Of a stretch of 36,313 nucleotides of DNA, positions 34,812-36,313 are shown one piece after another. The stretch is taken from positions 1 to 36,313 of the forward strand of contig JANYHH010000011.1 of assembly GCA_025359505.1 (NCBI GenBank), written 5' to 3'. The stretch is from Deinococcales bacterium (GTDB lineage: Bacteria > Deinococcota > Deinococci > Deinococcales > JAAFIG01). The notes beneath the pieces are model-generated. The model was not told where the DNA came from. It saw only the letters and a list, made by a program, of their open reading frames with translations, and ran no database searches. How positions within the stretch are numbered: position 1 is the stretch's first letter; every line of letters begins with the position of its first letter. A program made the position numbers and the translations under genes.

Positions 34812-35582
34812 GTGCAACGTCGGTTATCGCAACTCGTTTTTTTGATTCCCGCCATGCTGCTGATCTCGAGTCCACTATCTGCCCAGACCCGTAAACTCGA
34901 GCCGTTCAGCGTTTCGGGCATCGTGCTGGACACCAAAGGCAAACCGCTCAAAGGCGCGAGTGTTCAGGTGAGGGTTGATTTCGTTTACGGACGGGCTTCA
35001 GTCACGACGGGCGCAGACGGGCGCTACGTTTTTAACGATCTAATCAAAGGCACTTATCGCGCAGAAGCCTACTTTGAAACCAAATACGCTGGCACGACCG
35101 TCTGCCAGCGGCTCGCCATGCCCAAGCCAAGCGATTACGACTCGTTCCCCGTCAGTCAAGGAGCCGAGCGCAACTTCCGCTGGCAACTGACTGGCAAGGT
35201 CGGCACTTCAAAATCATTCTTCGGCGCGACAATTCAAATCTTCAACGTCACCAGCAATCCATTCGACGACAAATCTCGAGCCGTCGAGTTCAAGCTGACC
35301 CCAACCGGGCCACTGCTGGACGGCAGCAAAGCCGCCGTGATCGTCAAACAAGCGTCGCTCGAGTACCCCTCGAGCGACGATGGGCTGTACGATTTGCCGC
35401 TTGGGATGTACAAGCTCAAAGCTGTGCTGATTGCCAAGGACGGCAGCCGGACGCCGCTCAATGTGGCGAAAACCGACAGTGTGTACAAGCCAGAAATTGA
35501 TGTGAAGTGGGAATCCGAGAACCGCTGCGGCACGGACAGCGGCGTCAAACCGTTCTTCGTGCAGCTCGAGCGGCGGCAGTAG
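34812..35582 (+). CDS. Exported protein with carboxypeptidase-regulatory-like domain
   Basis: 256 residues from GTG 34812, chosen because AGGGGG lies 5 nt before it and a signal peptide (RRLSQLVFLIPAMLLISSPLSA) follows. The mature part opens with a carboxypeptidase-regulatory-like/CNA-B type beta-sandwich: FSVSGIVLDTKGKPLKGASVQVR, then TGADGRYVFNDLIKGTYR. The remaining ~130 residues are beta-rich with no recognised domain. Such domains mediate attachment or stability of surface proteins. No enzyme motif is present. Confidence 0.7.
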   Translation: MQRRLSQLVFLIPAMLLISSPLSAQTRKLEPFSVSGIVLDTKGKPLKGASVQVRVDFVYGRASVTTGADGRYVFNDLIKGTYRAEAYFETKYAGTTVCQRLAMPKPSDYDSFPVSQGAERNFRWQLTGKVGTSKSFFGATIQIFNVTSNPFDDKSRAVEFKLTPTGPLLDGSKAAVIVKQASLEYPSSDDGLYDLPLGMYKLKAVLIAKDGSRTPLNVAKTDSVYKPEIDVKWESENRCGTDSGVKPFFVQLERRQ

Positions 35583-35620
35583 AGCATACCTGCTCGAGAT
35601 TTCTGAGTTTCGAGCGCGAC

Positions 35621-35866
35621 CTAGACTGCCTCGAGCACCCGCACATCATTCGCGCTGATCGGAACCGTCACGTCCTCGCCCGCCTCGAGCCGCGCCATGT
35701 AGTGCCAGATCTCGAGTCCTTCGACGGATTTCGTGACTGGGTTCAGCCGTGCTGTGGTTCCGTCGTCCAAACTGTCAATCCACTGGTTCGCATACGGCGC
35801 GATGAACTGCACGTATAGCACGTCGCTGATGCTATCATAATCAATCTTTACACCTTGTTTTGCCAT
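35621..35866 (-). CDS. DUF2283 domain protein
   Basis: 81 residues. KIDYDSISDVLYVQF is the signature opening of DUF2283, followed by DDGTTARLNPVTKSVEGLEIWHYM. These are very small beta-rich proteins of unknown role, often beside toxin-antitoxin or phage genes. AGGA lies 7 nt before the ATG. It is the last gene with the resident base composition; upstream of it the DNA becomes AT-rich. Confidence 0.85.
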   Translation of the reverse strand: MAKQGVKIDYDSISDVLYVQFIAPYANQWIDSLDDGTTARLNPVTKSVEGLEIWHYMARLEAGEDVTVPISANDVRVLEAV

Positions 35867-35939
35867 AAGGTATTCCTGTTAAACCGTTGAAAGTCATAAA
35901 ATAAGATTTTTATAAAAATCCTAGATCTCTAAAACAAAT

Positions 35940-36313
35940 TCAGACTGGGATTTTTAACATTTCAAAAAATATTCTATTGCGTTTCTTTGCGTCAGAAACC
36001 AGTTTATTATATGATATAACCTCCGCATAGTAATTCAATTGATCATTAAAAAAGTAATAACCTTGACCGTCGAACATTTTTCGGTAACTCGAGACTAAAA
36101 GTTGTTTTTGAAGTTTTGGAGTAATATCACATACAATATAACAAAATATCGGTATTTCCTTATTAGATATTGGTCTTCCTTTGTAATCTTTTGCAAACCC
36201 ACTTCTAATCAAGTCTACATACTCTGCTACCTGTATCATTGGATTTTCTTCGGAATCATAATCATTTCTTATAGCTCTTTTGAATTCTATAATTACTAGC
36301 GATTGAAAATCAA
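35940..36313 (-). CDS. C-terminal part of an AT-rich, probably foreign gene with E-x-K motif
   Basis: On the minus strand the frame is open from the right edge to TGA at 35940. At least 123 residues are visible. It reads SLVIIEFKRAIRNDYDSEENP near the edge, then a conserved-looking helix MIQVAEYVDLIRSG and a beta/alpha run to FEMLKIPV. A hydrophobic strand followed by E-F-K and then D/E-rich residues is the typical half-site of a PD-(D/E)xK nuclease fold. From memory, such ends occur on large ATP-binding defence-type proteins, but the rest is outside the window. Base composition (around 30% GC) is far below the neighbours. A single CTCGAG lies at 36089. Confidence 0.6.
   Translation of the reverse strand, partial: DFQSLVIIEFKRAIRNDYDSEENPMIQVAEYVDLIRSGFAKDYKGRPISNKEIPIFCYIVCDITPKLQKQLLVSSYRKMFDGQGYYFFNDQLNYYAEVISYNKLVSDAKKRNRIFFEMLKIPV

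Overview
The window is 36.3 kb of moderately GC-rich, gene-dense bacterial chromosome. It most resembles a member of the Deinococcota (Deinococcus and relatives). This is inferred from three things: housekeeping genes of that flavour; LPS-transport-like genes (an LptF-type permease, an LptD-like barrel and an LptA-like protein) in one run; and many genes with a TANNNT -10 box only 5-9 nt before the start codon and no ribosome binding site, the leaderless layout well documented in Deinococcus. The assignment is not proven by any marker gene here.

The dominant feature is the palindrome CTCGAG. By hand count it occurs about 255 times (roughly once per 140 bp), where about 9-11 would be expected by chance. 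It occurs in all three reading frames, in genes on both strands and even more densely between genes. This is the behaviour of a highly iterated palindrome like cyanobacterial HIP1 (GCGATCGC), and it is the best candidate here for an undescribed system.

Layout. 1-589: start of a cytochrome P450, cut by the window edge. 822-2020: HNH endonuclease, then an exported peroxiredoxin-like protein. 2139-3899: oligoendopeptidase F. 4065-4470: chimeric remnant of a branched-chain amino-acid transporter, joined at a double CTCGAG. 4618-5405: Xre/MazF-type toxin-antitoxin pair, followed by tRNA-Arg(UCU) on the other strand. 5621-6679: nucleotidyltransferase (RmlA type). 6968-12591 (minus): cell-envelope block with LptF-type permease, LptD-like barrel, LptA-like protein, DUF4097-like protein and LapA-like membrane protein. 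12680-13978: thymidine phosphorylase. 14053-14724: exported protein. 14844-16548: ETF beta and alpha. 16690-21249 (minus): NrnA-like DHH phosphoesterase, DUF6624 and DUF3352-like proteins, class I aminotransferase. 21602-22456: lipoprotein.

22753-27024: peptide ABC transporter (binding protein plus two permeases, without ATPases). 27271-30374: M20 peptidase overlapping RecQ. 30391-30545: a fold-back, MITE-like element between convergent genes. 30562-32067: methylmalonate-semialdehyde dehydrogenase. 32245-32643: AroH chorismate mutase. 32794-33690: exported protein lacking an obvious start codon, and a cupin. 33810-34508: phage antirepressor-like orphan gene. 34812-35582: exported protein with a carboxypeptidase-regulatory-like domain. 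35621-35866: DUF2283 protein. 35940-36313: AT-rich, probably foreign gene end with an E-x-K nuclease-like motif.

Most genes are metabolic or envelope housekeeping genes in short operons. The accessory items are the toxin-antitoxin pair, the phage-like gene, the fold-back element and the AT-rich 3' end. No CRISPR array, rRNA or insertion-sequence transposase is visible.
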